Shown here: positions 1-12,779 of the stretch, piece by piece | Layout: each line of letters opens with the position of its first letter | Numbering within the stretch: position 1 is the stretch's first letter | Assembly (NCBI GenBank): GCA_946800325.1 | Contig: OX326960.1 | Location: 50,215,355-50,279,354 of the forward strand | DNA length: 64,000 nt | Source of the DNA: Luzula sylvatica | Taxonomy: Eukaryota; Streptophyta; Magnoliopsida; Poales; Juncaceae | Direction of reading: 5' to 3' | Notes under the pieces: model-generated | Told to the model about the DNA's origin: nothing | Databases searched by the model: none | Seen by the model: the letters and a program-made list of their open reading frames with translations, nothing else | Program-made: the position numbers and the translations under genes

Positions 1-43
<43 letters not shown>

Positions 44-56
44 TATTGTTATTATG
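1..56 (-). repeat. AAT triplet repeat coding for poly-asparagine inside the VIH gene
   Basis: Ten uninterrupted TTA triplets (1-30), then imperfect ones to about 53. Read on the minus strand in the VIH frame they give an almost pure Asn stretch, about 15 Asn with two Asp, preceded by CH, and still open at the window edge. The run follows the motif ending [15 protein letters not shown], where plant VIH proteins have a variable linker. A triplet repeat cannot shift the frame when it changes length, so it can vary without breaking the gene. Confidence 0.85.
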
Positions 57-3000
57 GCAGTTTTTCTCATCGTGCATTTCGTCTTTACTTGTCTTCGAAT
101 CGAATACCAATTCAGATCTAGGTTCGAGCACGCTCAGAGCTTCTTCTCTCGTGTTTCTCAAATCGATCAGTATCTTGCCCAATAATCTACGTGCTATCTG
201 TCAATTTTTAAACCAAATATCAATAAATAAATTTCTTTTACATGTATAACGAATATATAATATACAGTGTAGTTAATTGAATTGTACCTTAGAACCAATT
301 CTTAGCTTTTGTTGTGGATTTATTCCATATTCGTTAGGAATCACAGAATCAGCAAGTGACTAAAAGACAAAAAAAAAAGAATTATATTAGATATGTTAAT
401 TTAACATGGCACAAAATTATGAAATTATTTGAATTAAAAAAAAATGAAATTTATGTATTACTTGAGCGACTTTGAAGAGCTCAACCAGGCCTTCAAGATT
501 AAGATGCGAATTGTGGAGAAGATCATACCTACAAGAAATATGTAATTATTCAAAAACAACATTTAATCACAAATAAAAGTATATAAATCATGTAATAAAA
601 TAATAGTTTAACTTACTTGCAAGAATCATACACATCAGGAATCTGTGTAATGTCAAACCGACTGCAAAAACAAACAACCACAATTTAATAATTCATAAAA
701 AAAAAGACGGGGGTAAAACATAAAATTCCAAAACATACTCTTTCCGCTCATTGTAAAGATCTCTTTCGAGCTTCTTCCATCTGGCGAACATCAACAAGAA
801 GCTCTCACTGCCACATGGCAGTCCCGCAGCGATTCGAGCCGCGTCGATAGTAGTTTTTCCAAATGCTTTAGCTTGATCATAAGAATTCTTCGAACTCGCA
901 GAAGGAGAAGGAGACGGAGGTTCGTCTTCGTAACTATTACTATCCATTTCTTGGTTTTCGTCCTCTTCTTCCTCCGCCAATAACATCACTTGGTCCGTTA
1001 TGTCCTTTGTTAATTTCGCCTACAAATTAAAAATATCGTCAATACCATTATTAAATAAAATAATTTAAAAAATAATAGTATACTAGTTTGGGAAGGAGTA
1101 TAGAAGCGTTGGTAGGGACGCCGGCGCCGTCGATCATCCAGGGTTTCTCTGCAATTTCATTCGTCTTTTCTGCTTTTCCAACTATAATTTTGTGCAATTT
1201 AGCCTGCAATTTTCATTTCATTGCCGAGTAATTAGTAATAATTTTTTAAATCTTTAATTAGGTCTTGTTATTATTAATATGAAAGAACCTTTGCTTCGTC
1301 CATCTCAATGCTAGAATCCTCGAGCCCGTCTAACATTGACGAATCTTTACTGACAAGCGAGATCTAAAATGGAATATTAACACTAATTTAGTAATTTAAT
1401 TTAATCACAATACAAAATAAATAATTTTGATATAAAAAGAAATCAGTACCAAAATTGGAGTTAATTCTCCTTCCAAATCAAGAAGGCCTTTTGCAAATGC
1501 CGAAGCAGACATCTACAATTAAATTTTAAAATTCATTAGCATATAACAATATTACTTTTTGAGGGACTAAAATAATATTTTTTCAATATTTAATACCTGG
1601 ACACGGCCTTCATCAGAACTATATATTTTTAAATCGTGGCGATAAGTACTATGAAGGCGAAGCAATCCTGGCCCCTCTCCTAATTTCACCAAAATAAAAT
1701 TCATAAAATTAAATGCATGAATGATTTATATGAATTATCTATATTAATAACGCATATGGAAATTATTAAGGAACCTGGATACATATTGTTCCTAAAGAAT
1801 CTTCCCAACTCCTCTGCCTGTAAAAAGAAAAAAAAATTAAATAAGTTTTAAACGAATAATTAAATAATTAATTAGTTGATTGATTAATTGTGGACCTGTT
1901 TTCGACCAGCATGAGTCAAAACGCCGCCATATTTTAAAACCATGAGAGCTTCAACGGGTCGTTCCTCTTCGCCATCACCGTTTTTTTTGGCGACATTAAT
2001 CCATTTTAATGGTTTTAATTGAACTTTTCTATATATTCCTGAGAAATGTCCTCCCTTTTTACCAAAAAAAATTAGAGTAATAACTGTTAAATTTTGCAGA
2101 AAAAACCTTCAATAATGTTTGAATTTGTAAATACCTCCTCGAGGACTGCTTTTACTTGGCGGAGCTTGTCTGCGTGTTCTAGTTCCGCATCACTATCGCT
2201 TTCTCTACCACACCTAAATTATAAGAATTTAAAATTTGGGACATTTTCAAGAAAGTCCCTATCTTTTGTACATATTTTGAAAAAAGAAAAAACCTGGTTC
2301 TTGGAACGAGAATTCTTGTGGCGTCTAGAAGATCTTGTAATTGTACAGCACTCTTGAGCTTCGTCTATTAAAAAGGAAAACAATGAAAAGTTATTAAGAG
2401 TGAAATTAATATGGGAATTCGAATTAGTAACAAGATTTAATTAGGGTTTAGGGTTTTAAGAGGGTATCTACCTCAGCTCTTGGTTTGCCACCATTGTACT
2501 TGAGCATTAAATTGAGAAGCTTTTCTTCGGTCACTTTCAATTTCACCTTTTGCTTCGGCGTGCGGTCCCCACTATTCCAATTTTAGAAAAAAATAAAATA
2601 AAATCAACAATTAAATATCGAAATCATTGTCTGCGCAACAACAAAACTTCAAAAAAAAAAAATTCCAAAACTCAAAAACAACGGTAATTCCTTGCGGAAG
2701 GGTAACATTTGACAATTCCACTCCTGGAAAAGCCATTTTTTTTCTGTTTCGGAAGGGTAAATATGTAAATATCAAAATGGGGGAACAAACTTACTGACGA
2801 ACAACGGCGATGACGCAGCGAAGCTCTTCGGACTGGCCATAAGTGCCGATAATGCCGCTGCTTCCAGCACGAGTAATTCCTTGCGGCTTTTTCGCCTCAT
2901 TCACTTTCCATGGCAAATTCGGTGGCAATGTCGACGATAAATGAGGGGCTTTTTCGTCCAAAAACATTTTCCTCAATATACATGCCGCATCATCATAATA

Positions 3001-5317
3001 CCTGCAAACATGATAAATAACACCATTATCCCTCTCCTTAATTTTCCCATTTGTAGGGGTATATATGATATTTTGAGATTTTTTAGAAAGGAAAAATACT
3101 TGTAAGAGTTTTTGACGAAGCTCCATCCATTAACATCACAGACATAAGATCTCCCTTCGCATCGTAACAAATCGAACCCACAAACCTAACAATACAAAAA
3201 TGGAATATTGAAATCATTATAAATAAAATTGATTTTCAAAATATTTGGAATAAATAATTACCGCTTGTCTGAAAGCTCGATAAACTTCACGAGCCATTTG
3301 TTTCTCCGTGAGAGATAACAATACAGGATATCTCACCTACAATTAATTAATTAAGTCAAATATTACATTATTATACTCAAATAAAAAAATATAAAAGTGA
3401 AATTAATACAAATATTTACTTCTTTGCCATCAGGATTTCTCATGACGACTCCATCTACAACTGGAGATTTGCGAGCTTCTGCGTGTGCATATCCTGCACC
3501 CACAGTGTACACCTGCAATAAATGCACTCAATTAATATAATAAAATTATAAAATTAATTGATGAAAATCTGAGGGGTAAAAATGTAAAAAAACCTTGACA
3601 TCGGTTCCTCCTGTAGGCATGAATTCTTCGTATATATATGAACCTTCTCGCCTCACTTCCCTAACTTCAGGATGAAATTTACTCGACCTATTTCCAACCT
3701 AAAATCAAGAAAATAAATTAGGAACTTTTTTAAAATAAAAATAAAATGAAGAGAAAGGAAGAAACGGATATATTTTACCTTTCTAAACAACTCCTTCATT
3801 CCTCCGCCAGCATAACTAGGGTAATATATCATAATACTATGATCATCCCCTTCATTAAATTTAAAAAATAACCCATTAAATTATTTAGAAAAAAAAAAAA
3901 ATCGAAATCGAATGATTTATTAATGATTTAAAAAAATTACCACAGATGGGTTTCTCAACGAAGGGTTTGCAAAATCGTTTCCCATGGACTTCGACATAAT
4001 CGTCTTGTTCGACGAAATAATCTAATTCTTGATTCGGATAGTCTCTATATACCAGTGCGTAATTTGGTACTGGTACGCCACACAATTTTAACCTCTAAAA
4101 AAACAAAAAATATATAAATAATAATACTAATAATAATTATTATATAATTAAATAATAGAAATACCTCGTAGACTTTGCTGCGATCGTGAAGGAGGTATTG
4201 TGGTTCCAGTTCGTTCACTAAATATGGCCTGTGAATAACAATTTATAAATTATATGGCTTTAATATATCAAGGATTTATAAATACTACTTAATAAAAAAA
4301 ATTTGAGAAAAATACTACTTAATAATTATAAGTAAATACTAAATAGAATTTATTTTTGTTTTATTAAAAGAGTGATTAACCTTCGCAAAGCAACGTAACT
4401 CTCGGTTTTTTTTAGAGGATAACCAGAGGAGTAAAAAGCAATTAAACAATCGCAAATTGGCCAGCTGGAATTTCGAAAAATAAATAAATACTAAATATTA
4501 ATGTTTGAAGAGAAATTGTTGGTAAAAAAATAAAATGGATCCTCCAGTAAATGGAGTAGAGTGGTGTCGATATTTACCTCTCGACTGGATCCTCCAGTAT
4601 AACTTTATCACCGAAAACAATAATCTGCACAGAGTTAAAAAAAAGTCGATTAATTTCTTGATGAGTTTATTAACGATAAACAACACATGAATGCAATGCA
4701 TGATTAATGAAGATTAATAAAAAAAGTCAATTCAGTGTCCAAATGGAGTGGTCCATTTCCATGAGACTAAATTTGGGGAAGAACAGAGAAAAAAGATATC
4801 CACTTTGCAACTCTCTTTCATTCATCCAAAAAACAGAGAATCCATGCATGAGGAATTAGCATAATTCATTACATGCAATGGGAATAAATATCCAAATCAA
4901 TATATTATTCCAGATTTATTCAAAAAGAAATACTATTCCCCAATAAGAAAACAGGATGAAGCACTGCGAGGCCCAATTAGCATGATGCAAGAATAGCAGA
5001 CAAAGAAAGCATGAAGAATGATTCGATTCAGAAAGAAACAATATGATGAGAAAATGAAATGTCATGATAAATTGGAATACCTCAAACTCGCCAAACGAAC
5101 GCAATCTATCGAGAATCTGTTCCATTGGAGAAGACGTGACCTGAAAAATCAGCTCGAAAATTCAAACACACATCAAATCAAAAAACCCAACAAAATCTAG
5201 CCAAAAAAGATGAATGAAAACCAGATAAACAAGACACATCGAATCTCAGAATTGAAAACCCACCTTCTTTTCCATCACGCATACTCCAACGGTGACCTTA
5301 CCCTCCTTCAAACCCAT
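1..5317 (-). CDS. VIH: VIH-type diphosphoinositol pentakisphosphate kinase (PPIP5K), 3' part beyond the window
   Basis: Bifunctional inositol pyrophosphate enzyme: an ATP-grasp kinase half makes InsP8 from InsP7 and a histidine-phosphatase half can remove it; this sets phosphate-starvation and jasmonate signalling in plants. Seen: 26 exons, 5317-5264, 5140-5081, 4624-4578, 4464-4381, 4228-4165, 4094-3941, 3849-3779, 3698-3594, 3512-3420, 3336-3262, 3185-3100, 3001-2795, 2571-2472, 2364-2294, 2213-2135, 2054-1896, 1817-1775, 1679-1597, 1512-1450, 1363-1289, 1203-1084, 1019-739, 661-617, 528-462, 359-288 and 197 to the edge. All join in frame, giving about 851 residues. Landmarks: [18 protein letters not shown] start, [16 protein letters not shown] and [16 protein letters not shown] in the kinase half, then [12 protein letters not shown] (phosphatase RHGxRxP) near residue 365. 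Family proteins are about 1,050 residues, so about 200 C-terminal residues are missing. The last visible exon becomes an Asn run. The family call is firm; exact exon edges are by eye. Confidence 0.93.
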
Positions 5318-5663
5318 CGCAGCCGCTACTCAAATTCTGCTCTCGTTAAGCCAACAATGGCGGTGATCTTTAAAGCTGGATTTGGAGAACAAATAAGAGC
5401 GCGTAAAAAGGAATATTCGAGAAATTGAAAAGGAACGATTGAAAGAGTCTTTCGTAAAGCAGTCAAGACAAAAATGGGGTGTTGAAAATGGGAGAGAAAG
5501 AGAAGGTTGGATTAGTATATCAAAAGTAATAAACTACAAAAAGAAGTAACGTGTCTTCTCTGGATAACTATCCATTCAAAAGGAGAGCTGAGAGGAGAAA
5601 CCGTTATTCAAGGATTCAATGAGGCCTTGACTCGGAATTTTCGTCGGTGCAATGGAAGAATAG
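5318..5663. promoter_or_regulatory. Upstream region of the VIH gene
   Basis: About 345 bp between the VIH start codon (minus strand) and a small plus-strand open frame. It should hold the VIH 5' leader and core promoter. No convincing TATA box or known element was picked out by eye. Confidence 0.4.
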
Positions 5664-5747
5664 ATGAACGGTGCGGCGGAGTCGACGGCGGCCAGTGGCA
5701 AGCTGAAAGACAAGTATGGTTCTTGGGATCTTTTTGCTGCTCTTTAG
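5664..5747 (+). CDS. Possible 27-residue peptide or first-exon remnant, function unknown
   Basis: An ATG opens a 27-codon frame (MNGAAESTAASGKLKDKYGS, then WDLFAAL) ending in TAG. The composition (hydrophilic, GC-rich third bases) looks more coding-like than the surrounding DNA, and an AATAAA sits downstream near 5829. A three-codon upstream frame ATG GAA GAA TAG lies at 5652. It could be a small peptide gene, the surviving first exon of a dead gene, or chance. The VIH promoter lies head-to-head with it. I do not recognise the family. Confidence 0.2.
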   Translation: MNGAAESTAASGKLKDKYGSWDLFAAL

Positions 5748-5868
5748 CATGGTAGATCCCAGATAAGGTATGATGGTGGCAGGATATTCTGTGTCTATTA
5801 TGATGTAGACATTCATGCAATGCTTTACAATAAAGAACTTGAAAATAATTGCTATTGTGACGTTTTTT

Positions 5869-7048
5869 TTTTTTTTTTTTTGCATTAAACGGCCCGTAGG
5901 CAAAAATATTTACAAAATCACCATTACATATAAATATCGTATGACTCTTTAATGACAAGCAAAGACGGACACTCTATATAAGAGGACCTATTACATAAAC
6001 TTTAATACACAAAAATTTCTCAAAATAAAAGTTCTTCACAATTGCCTTCATAGATATGGCATCGATAAACAATGCTTAAACCTCGGTTTCTTGAAGACTC
6101 CAATGTGTTAATAATTGTGAATCGAGAAAAAGATTGTTGATCCATTTTTGTGTAGTAAACGTTCGCAATCATCTTGATTCTACGGGTTAAAAATTCGTCG
6201 ATGGCTTCGTGGATGAAATGAAGAGGTGGATCTTGATTATCGCCAATGTCGATTAGAAATATCGATGCTTCTAGATCATTCCTCAACGAGGGCTGGGGTT
6301 TGGAGAAGTTACCAATCGCCGGTTTTCTCCCGTTGTGCGGTTTTTTCCCTCTGTGACAATAGAGAAATTCAAAAATCCGACCACAGAGATTTAGCGATTC
6401 AGGAATCAGAGCCAAAGACGACCGCAGAGATTCAGCGATTTAGCGAGTCAGGAAGCAGATGTTCAGTGAATGAGATATTCAGTCGGCGACTCGAAGAAAA
6501 CCGCAGAGATTCGGAGATAACCGCCGAGATTGAGCAGAAATTCGAAGAAAACCGCACAAACTCAAAGAAAACCGCACAAACTCGAAGAAAACCACAGAAA
6601 TTCGAAGATAACCGCTGAACTCGAAGCAAGCCAAAGAAATTCGAACATAACCAAAGCAAAACTTCGCCAAACCGCAGAAAATCGAAGAAGATCGAGGCGC
6701 TAAACCGTCAACCGGAGATCCGCGAGTGTTATCCCGAGAGGAGGCAGCGGTTTCTTTCCTGCAGAGTGAGGTGTAGATCGGGAGAAAAGAAGAGAGAAAA
6801 TCGCACGAAGCACTGTCACTAATACTGTCACTGTCGATCGTTGGAGAGAGGAAGCAAAAAGAGGTCTCGATCGCCGAGGTGTGTCGATCAGTGGATCTCT
6901 CGACCAGTGACGGTCTGAGGACCCCGGCGATTGAACAGAAGCGTCGGATCCGGTGGGCGAGTCGAGAGCTAGGGTTCCGATGGAGAGAGGGAGCAGTTTT
7001 TCTCCCCTTTGGCGAGGGGGCCCTGAGAAGAAGATAGCTTAGTGTTTT
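5869..7048 (-). mobile_element. Processed retrocopy of an unidentified mRNA, with poly(A) and target site duplication
   Basis: The 1,180-bp block is bounded on both sides by CTATTGTGACGTTTTTT (5852-5868 and 7049-7065). On the minus strand it ends in a poly(A) tract (plus-strand T run from about 5869 to 5881), as expected for LINE-machinery retroposition. Its 5' part (7048 to about 6400 on the minus strand) is leader-like: pyrimidine-rich stretches and imperfect repeats of TTCGAATTTCTGCGGTTTTC at about 6430-6680. A 131-codon frame follows (6415-6020), starting MALIPESLNLCGRIFEFL and ending IYEGNCEELLF, then about 150 bp of 3'-UTR-like sequence. No introns are visible. The source gene was not recognised. 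Whether it is transcribed is unknown. Confidence 0.75.
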
Positions 7049-7065
7049 CTATTGTGACGTTTTTT

Positions 7066-9001
7066 AATTATTAGTAAAAATAACGTGAATGTTTACGTGT
7101 TTGTACAAAAAGTAAAGTATTGCCTCAATAAAAATAATATTTTTGTCAGATAATAAAATTAAAGTAATTTATTTTCATCAAATTGAATGATGAAATCTTA
7201 ATTTTTTTTTCGTAAGATGATATTCGACAAATTGAAATTAGAGAATTAAGTAGCTTGTTTCGATCGAAAATAAGTGAAATTAAATGGTCTAACTGGTGAT
7301 TTATTGCAATTTTACTCTTCTAAAAAGGAGAAGATGACAATTATACCCCTTATTATTTCATATGACAATTAAAAATTATTTTATTTCTCTCTCTCACCAA
7401 TTTTTTCTCTTCGATGCACGAAATAAGAGAGAAAAAAAATTTCTCGACCATTATTTTAGGTGTTCAAGTGCTTCAAGTACAGATTGAGGCCTTCGAGCAA
7501 CTCCAATTTTTTTTCATCTAAAGAAATGCTTAAAGTTTACATACGAAAAAAATGTTGATCTCATTTTTTTTCCTCTAGCAATTTTATTTGGCAATAAAAA
7601 ACTCTTAACGTCTTGTTAAGCTCAAACAAGTATTAGTCATAAAATCGTTATTTGTCAGTTTTTATTCTTAAAAACAAACTCAATTTATTTGAGAAATGTT
7701 CGATTTGATTTGAATTTATATAAATAATGAGATGTTCAAATTCGGATAAACAATAATCACAAAAAATATGATGTTAGAAGGGTTCAAATTTGTTTTTTTT
7801 TTTCAATTTGATTTTACTCGCCACTATCCCATGTTGCATGTGATTGATTCTAAGTTTTTTTTATTTAATTGAGATCTTTCCCGACAATAATTGCACGTAG
7901 GCTTCCGTTATTACTATAAAAAAAATCAGCGAAAACACATACACCACAATAACGTCCCTAAAGACTGAAAAATAATTTGTCGAAGTCCGTTCCTTAAAAG
8001 AAATATAAACATATTAAAGTGTCGTGTTCTTGTTTGCAATTCAATATAAATGAATTCACTATTGAAAATCCAAAACTCACGTAACATTTGTTCAATAAAT
8101 ATTCTTGATTGATAAAAAAAATTCAGTATTTTGTCGAGAAGTTATGTCAACAATATTGAAAATACATGAAAAATGTGAGAAAAATATTAATACATGCAAA
8201 AAGAAAAAAAAAATTAAAGAATACCCGTTACAAATAAAAGGAGACCAAACTGCTTAAATGAATATGTACTGTGATTTTTTAACCAAACCTAAATATATTA
8301 TACAGAATAAAACGTGTCTTCTTTTCATTTTCTAAACATGACCAAATACAATTTATTATTGAACATAATATATGTAAAAGTTTTTTCAATTAATTTTCAT
8401 GTTCGGCACATATATTATTGAACACAATTTATTAATGAATATATATTCTAGTTTGTCGTTTTTTGTAAGTCTAGAGATGTTCTTTTTTTAATATTATATT
8501 ATATTATATTCTTATAACGATTAGGATAATTCGTGGATCGTGGTTTATTCATGCTCGACTTGATCATAATATAATAATAGCTCGTTTAACATTAGTACAA
8601 AAGTTAATCGAATCGAGCCGAGCTATCTCGAAAACATCCGAACTTCAACTAAACGGAGCTCCCTCATATGAAACTCGAAATATATTCGAGCTTGAGTTTT
8701 AATTTAGTGATTTCGAAATATTAACATGTCAGTTTATTATTATGTTAAAACATACATTATTTATTCTTAATAATATTATTTTTGTTGACAATAAAATTAA
8801 TAATAACATGTACTTTGATTTTAATCCACTCATATTTATACAAAAAAATTTCCAATACCATTCACAAAAATACAAGAATTTTTTTGAACCACAAATATTT
8901 CGTGTTCACATATATACTTTCCAACTTGGAAGTTTTTTTTTGTGTCGTCCTTGAATTTTTGACATAAAATATTTGTTAGTAAATATTCAAAATTTTATGA
9001 T
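7066..9001. other. AT-rich intergenic DNA, no gene seen
   Basis: About 1.9 kb with many T and A runs. No splice-compatible coding frame or paired terminal repeat was found by eye. It probably consists of decayed transposon sequence. Confidence 0.5.
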
Positions 9002-9010
9002 TTAATTAAA

Positions 9011-9151
9011 GGATAGTGATATTGACAGGAAAAATAAATACTAGATACAGGAAATTTCATTTAAATTTGGCATGAATTAAAAGTAAAATTACCATTTCAA
9101 GTTTAAATTTTCTGTTCCCAGTAATATTATTTCCTGTCAATATCATTACCC
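9011..9151. mobile_element. Mutator-like MITE, 141 bp, with 9-bp target duplication
   Basis: The left end GGATAGTGATATTGACAGG is mirrored by the right end, whose reverse complement is GGGTAATGATATTGACAGG; the terminal repeats extend about 22 bp. Both sides carry TTAATTAAA (9002-9010 and 9152-9160). A 9-bp duplication with G-initial termini points to the Mutator superfamily. No coding capacity. Confidence 0.8.
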
Positions 9152-9619
9152 TTAATTAAAATTTCATGAACAATCAAGTTAGTGTCGAGTCACGTCGAAC
9201 TGGTTCGATTGACAAAGAGTGGAGTTTGAGTTTGAATTTTCAGCGCAAATTATAATACCAAACAAGTTAAACCACCTCGAGTCGACTGAGCTTATATTGA
9301 CGAAAATTTACTCGATCTAAACTCGGTTACAGCCTCAACTCCGACCCGGCTACACATGAAGACATAAAGATGATGCACACAATAATTCTGAAAATCGTAC
9401 ATGTGGCCAAGGAATGATTATCGTGATATTCTCATTTTCCTTTTTCCCCTGGGCTTTATGCGAGATCCTGCTCCACTTTTAGATTCTCAAACCACCTGGT
9501 GGGTCACAAGGTATCTCCATAGCCCATCCCTTTCGTTATTTTTCTTCTTATCCCTGTTGAATTTTACTTTCCACACACAATTAAATCGTGACATGTTACC
9601 CAAATATTACCGGCATAAT

Positions 9620-10090
9620 TTATAGTGGAACCGATCTATTAACGAACTACGAGGAGGAACGGTCTCTCTTAAATTTTTAAACGCAATGTATTATGTATAT
9701 ATATACACGCATTATGTATATATATACGTGATTATGTTATTGTATTTTATAATAAAATTAAAAATATATTTATTATCGGACGGAGGATAAACTACTTAAT
9801 TAAGTATCAATATTTTGATACTTAATATTTTTTTCATTATTAAATTTGCATTGAGATTTGTATTTTTTCATGATAATCGTGAAAATTTGTGCATATTATT
9901 AAATGTACAAATCTCAATACAAATTCAATGATGAAAAAATATTAAGTACCAAAATGTTAGTACTTAATTAAGTAGTTTAGCCTCCCTCCTATTATAGTTT
10001 TTTTATTTTAATTTTTAAAAAAAAATTCACTATAATTTTTCTTGCATTATCGTTTCATAACATTGATATGGGACAAGATCAACAACTAAA
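9620..10090. repeat. Dispersed repeat, second copy near 33.5 kb, split by a nested MITE
   Basis: The left part (CCGATCTATTAACGAACTAC, then a TATATATAC-rich stretch and an ATAAAATTAAAAA tract) and the right part (ending GGGACAAGATC) match, in order, a continuous sequence at 33540-33755. Here the two parts are separated by the element at 9778-9989. The repeat class was not identified. Confidence 0.55.
9778..9989. mobile_element. Foldback MITE, about 212 bp, nested in a dispersed repeat
   Basis: Long terminal inverted repeats of about 80 bp: the left end reads GGAGGATAAACTACTTAATT and the reverse complement of the right end reads GGAGGCTAAACTACTTAATT, continuing through TACTTAATATTTTTTCAT. The flanks share TATTAT, and the copy of the host repeat at 33.66 kb has a single TATTAT there, so that copy is the empty site. 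The superfamily is uncertain. Confidence 0.7.
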
Positions 10091-11953
10091 TTTATATATT
10101 AATTCTTTTAAAATCTAACAATATAAAAATGAATTGAATGACAACTTTTGGATAACTATGACAATTTAGTTTTTTAAAAATAAAATAAATATGTTATTTT
10201 TAATTTTTAAAAAATCAATATAACAATTGCCGACATTTAGTTTTACAACGTAATAAAACATACTTAGATAAACCCCTTAATATGATAAAATAGGCTAAAA
10301 AACATTAGTCAAGATGAAATTATACTGTAATAGGTGATTGGGATTTGGGAGTACCATTTCAACTACAATAATGCAAAATAAAATCTATAAATAAGTAATT
10401 AGGTACAAAATTATGATTTTGTGTTTTCAACCCGTTGACACATACTTGTAAGTATAATAACTAATTCATGCATAACTTTCAAGTATGCATAAACAACACA
10501 TTTATAACAGATTGATTATTTTGATAGAGATAGAAGGTACATCATGATTTTTTTTATAATATACCTTTCAAGGATCAAACTGGAATTTTTGCAAATTTTA
10601 GGAACCAATATAGAAAAAATTATGTCATATTTTAGGACCATCATAATATATCACGGTAAACATGTTGTCCCTCAATTTATGGTTGTATTGTATCCACATG
10701 ATTTTTGTTATTGGGGTAATTTCATATATATAATATACACCTTTCAAATGCTCAAAATATCAAATTTTCCCTGTAAAAAAAATATAAACATTTATCCTTC
10801 TAAAATTTAGAAATACAATCCAATTATCCAAAACTTAAATCTATCAAATTTACCTTAACCAAACTATAAATTTGGCATTTTCGAAGTTTTATACGGGCAA
10901 AATCGATATTTTGAATTTTTGGAAGGATATACATGAAATTTCCTCTTTGCCAAGATTTTTTCTCAATCGAATGGCTAATCTATTTTAGTATTTTTCAACT
11001 GCCGATGGATGGTCCATATTGACAGCTGATATACCCTTTTCTGTTCTATTTCTCCCTCAAAGAGAGCGAAGTCCCAAATTGACACCAAAAGAGTCTAGAT
11101 ACATCCTTCCAAATCTTCAATTTCTGAAAATTAGTCCGAAAAGGTAACACGAGCCCTTGCCCTATAAAAAAGAAGAAAAAATCTATCAATTAATAATTAG
11201 AAGTAGGATTATGTTTCCATTATCTTATTGATGATTAAAATAATTAACTGTCCAATTTTGATAACTATCACCATCTACATCGGATTGTTGTTCAGTTCGC
11301 AAATAATACCCGTATAATTCACGACCAATTACGTATTACAAATAATATATGTACTTGCATTTTTGTACCCAACCTACTCAATAAGTCGTATATTGTAATT
11401 TTTTTAAACACGTGTTGCTGTATAATGCTATTTTTTAGAAAATAATTATATATATTTTAAAATAAATAATTAAAACTTAAATTTCGAACAATGATTAAGC
11501 CAACAAAAATATCCATAACAATCTATAAATTTGTGATTTTGAACTAAAATAAACATCATTCAATAAAATAATGGTATTTTACAGAATACAATTTGTTTAT
11601 ATGTTGATTATTTTAAATATCAAAATTATTATATTTGTATTATGTAAACTAAGTCTAACTGTACCTGAATAGCCAAATCGACGAATTAATAGCGTACTCT
11701 GTTTTATTTGACTGGACATTTGACCGACTTGAATAACTTCTTAATTTGAATTATACACGAACGTATTATGTATCGTATTATTAACATATCACAAATGACT
11801 AATGACTAACTGCCTATCTCTCAACTTCATTTATTATTCTGCTCATTCAAGAATCAAAAGTCAAAACATGCAATATTTAAATTCAGTACAAACTGAAAAA
11901 TTCGCAATTCTCTATTGTTTACTTCTTTCTGTTTGTCACCGAGAAATTATTTA
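10091..11953. other. AT-rich intergenic DNA, no gene seen
   Basis: About 1.9 kb. Stretches such as ATATACCTTTCAAGGATC and TATACATGAAATTTCC look like fragments of the Mutator-like MITE families seen elsewhere in the window. No credible exon was found. Confidence 0.45.
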
Positions 11954-12770
11954 GAGAAAAGTGTAAATTTGGTCCTCAACTATTGAGTTGGTACATCGTG
12001 GTCCCTCAACTTTTGCATGATTCATTTTTAACCCTTTGATATTCTTAAACTATATTTTATTCTATCACAAAAATAATAATTATAATATTGGTTTTTTAAA
12101 TGTGTATAAAATTCTCAAAAAACCTTATTCTTGGTTCAACGGTTTTGTCGTGTTGTTATTTAATTGATAGACGCTAATTATAGGTTTCTTATACTTATTC
12201 TTGATTATTAAACGGTTTTGTCAGATTTGAGTACCTATTGTATGCAAGCATTCGCATTCTTTCATGGCTATTTTTTTTTTATAAAGTTGTATTGTGATGC
12301 CTAAACTTCTAGTAACTAGAACTTTACATAAAATATCTCATTGGATGACTTAAACATATTATGATATACAAAAAATCATAAAAGATTGTAAAAAATAATT
12401 TTCTTCAGTTCAAACAGAGCTTTGTATATACAACATTGATATTTAATTTACTGTTTCACACGAATACAAATAATTAGATAATATTTTAATAATATACCTA
12501 ATATTTGTTTATGAAAATAAATATATGATTTTTTTTAAGAATATCAAAAATATATTTTAAAAATCACATCATTATTTATGTTGTAAAATATATGACATGT
12601 CATTGCTTATGTGTTGAGTTAACGGACCCATAAACATTTAACGGATGAAAGAACTATATATAATATATGAGCCATCATAATAGTTCAGGAGTTAAAAATG
12701 AACTAGGCAAAAATTGAGGGACAAAAAATATACCAACTCAATAGTCGAGGGACCAAATTTATATTTTCTC
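11954..12770. mobile_element. Mutator-like non-autonomous element, 817 bp, about 80-bp terminal repeats
   Basis: The left end (GAGAAAAGTGTAAATTTGG, then TCCTCAACTATTGAGTTGG) is repeated inverted at the right end (reverse complement GAGAAAATATAAATTTGG, then TCCCTCGACTATTGAGTTGG). Flanks AATTATTTA (11945-11953) and AATTATATA (12771-12779) agree at 8 of 9 positions, fitting a Mutator 9-bp duplication. There is no transposase frame inside. Confidence 0.8.
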
Positions 12771-12779
12771 AATTATATA

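Noticed and set aside
6226..6618. 130-codon plus-strand frame rich in Glu, Asn and Arg
   Set aside because: It is the antisense of the repeated leader of the minus-strand retrocopy and has low complexity; no domain.
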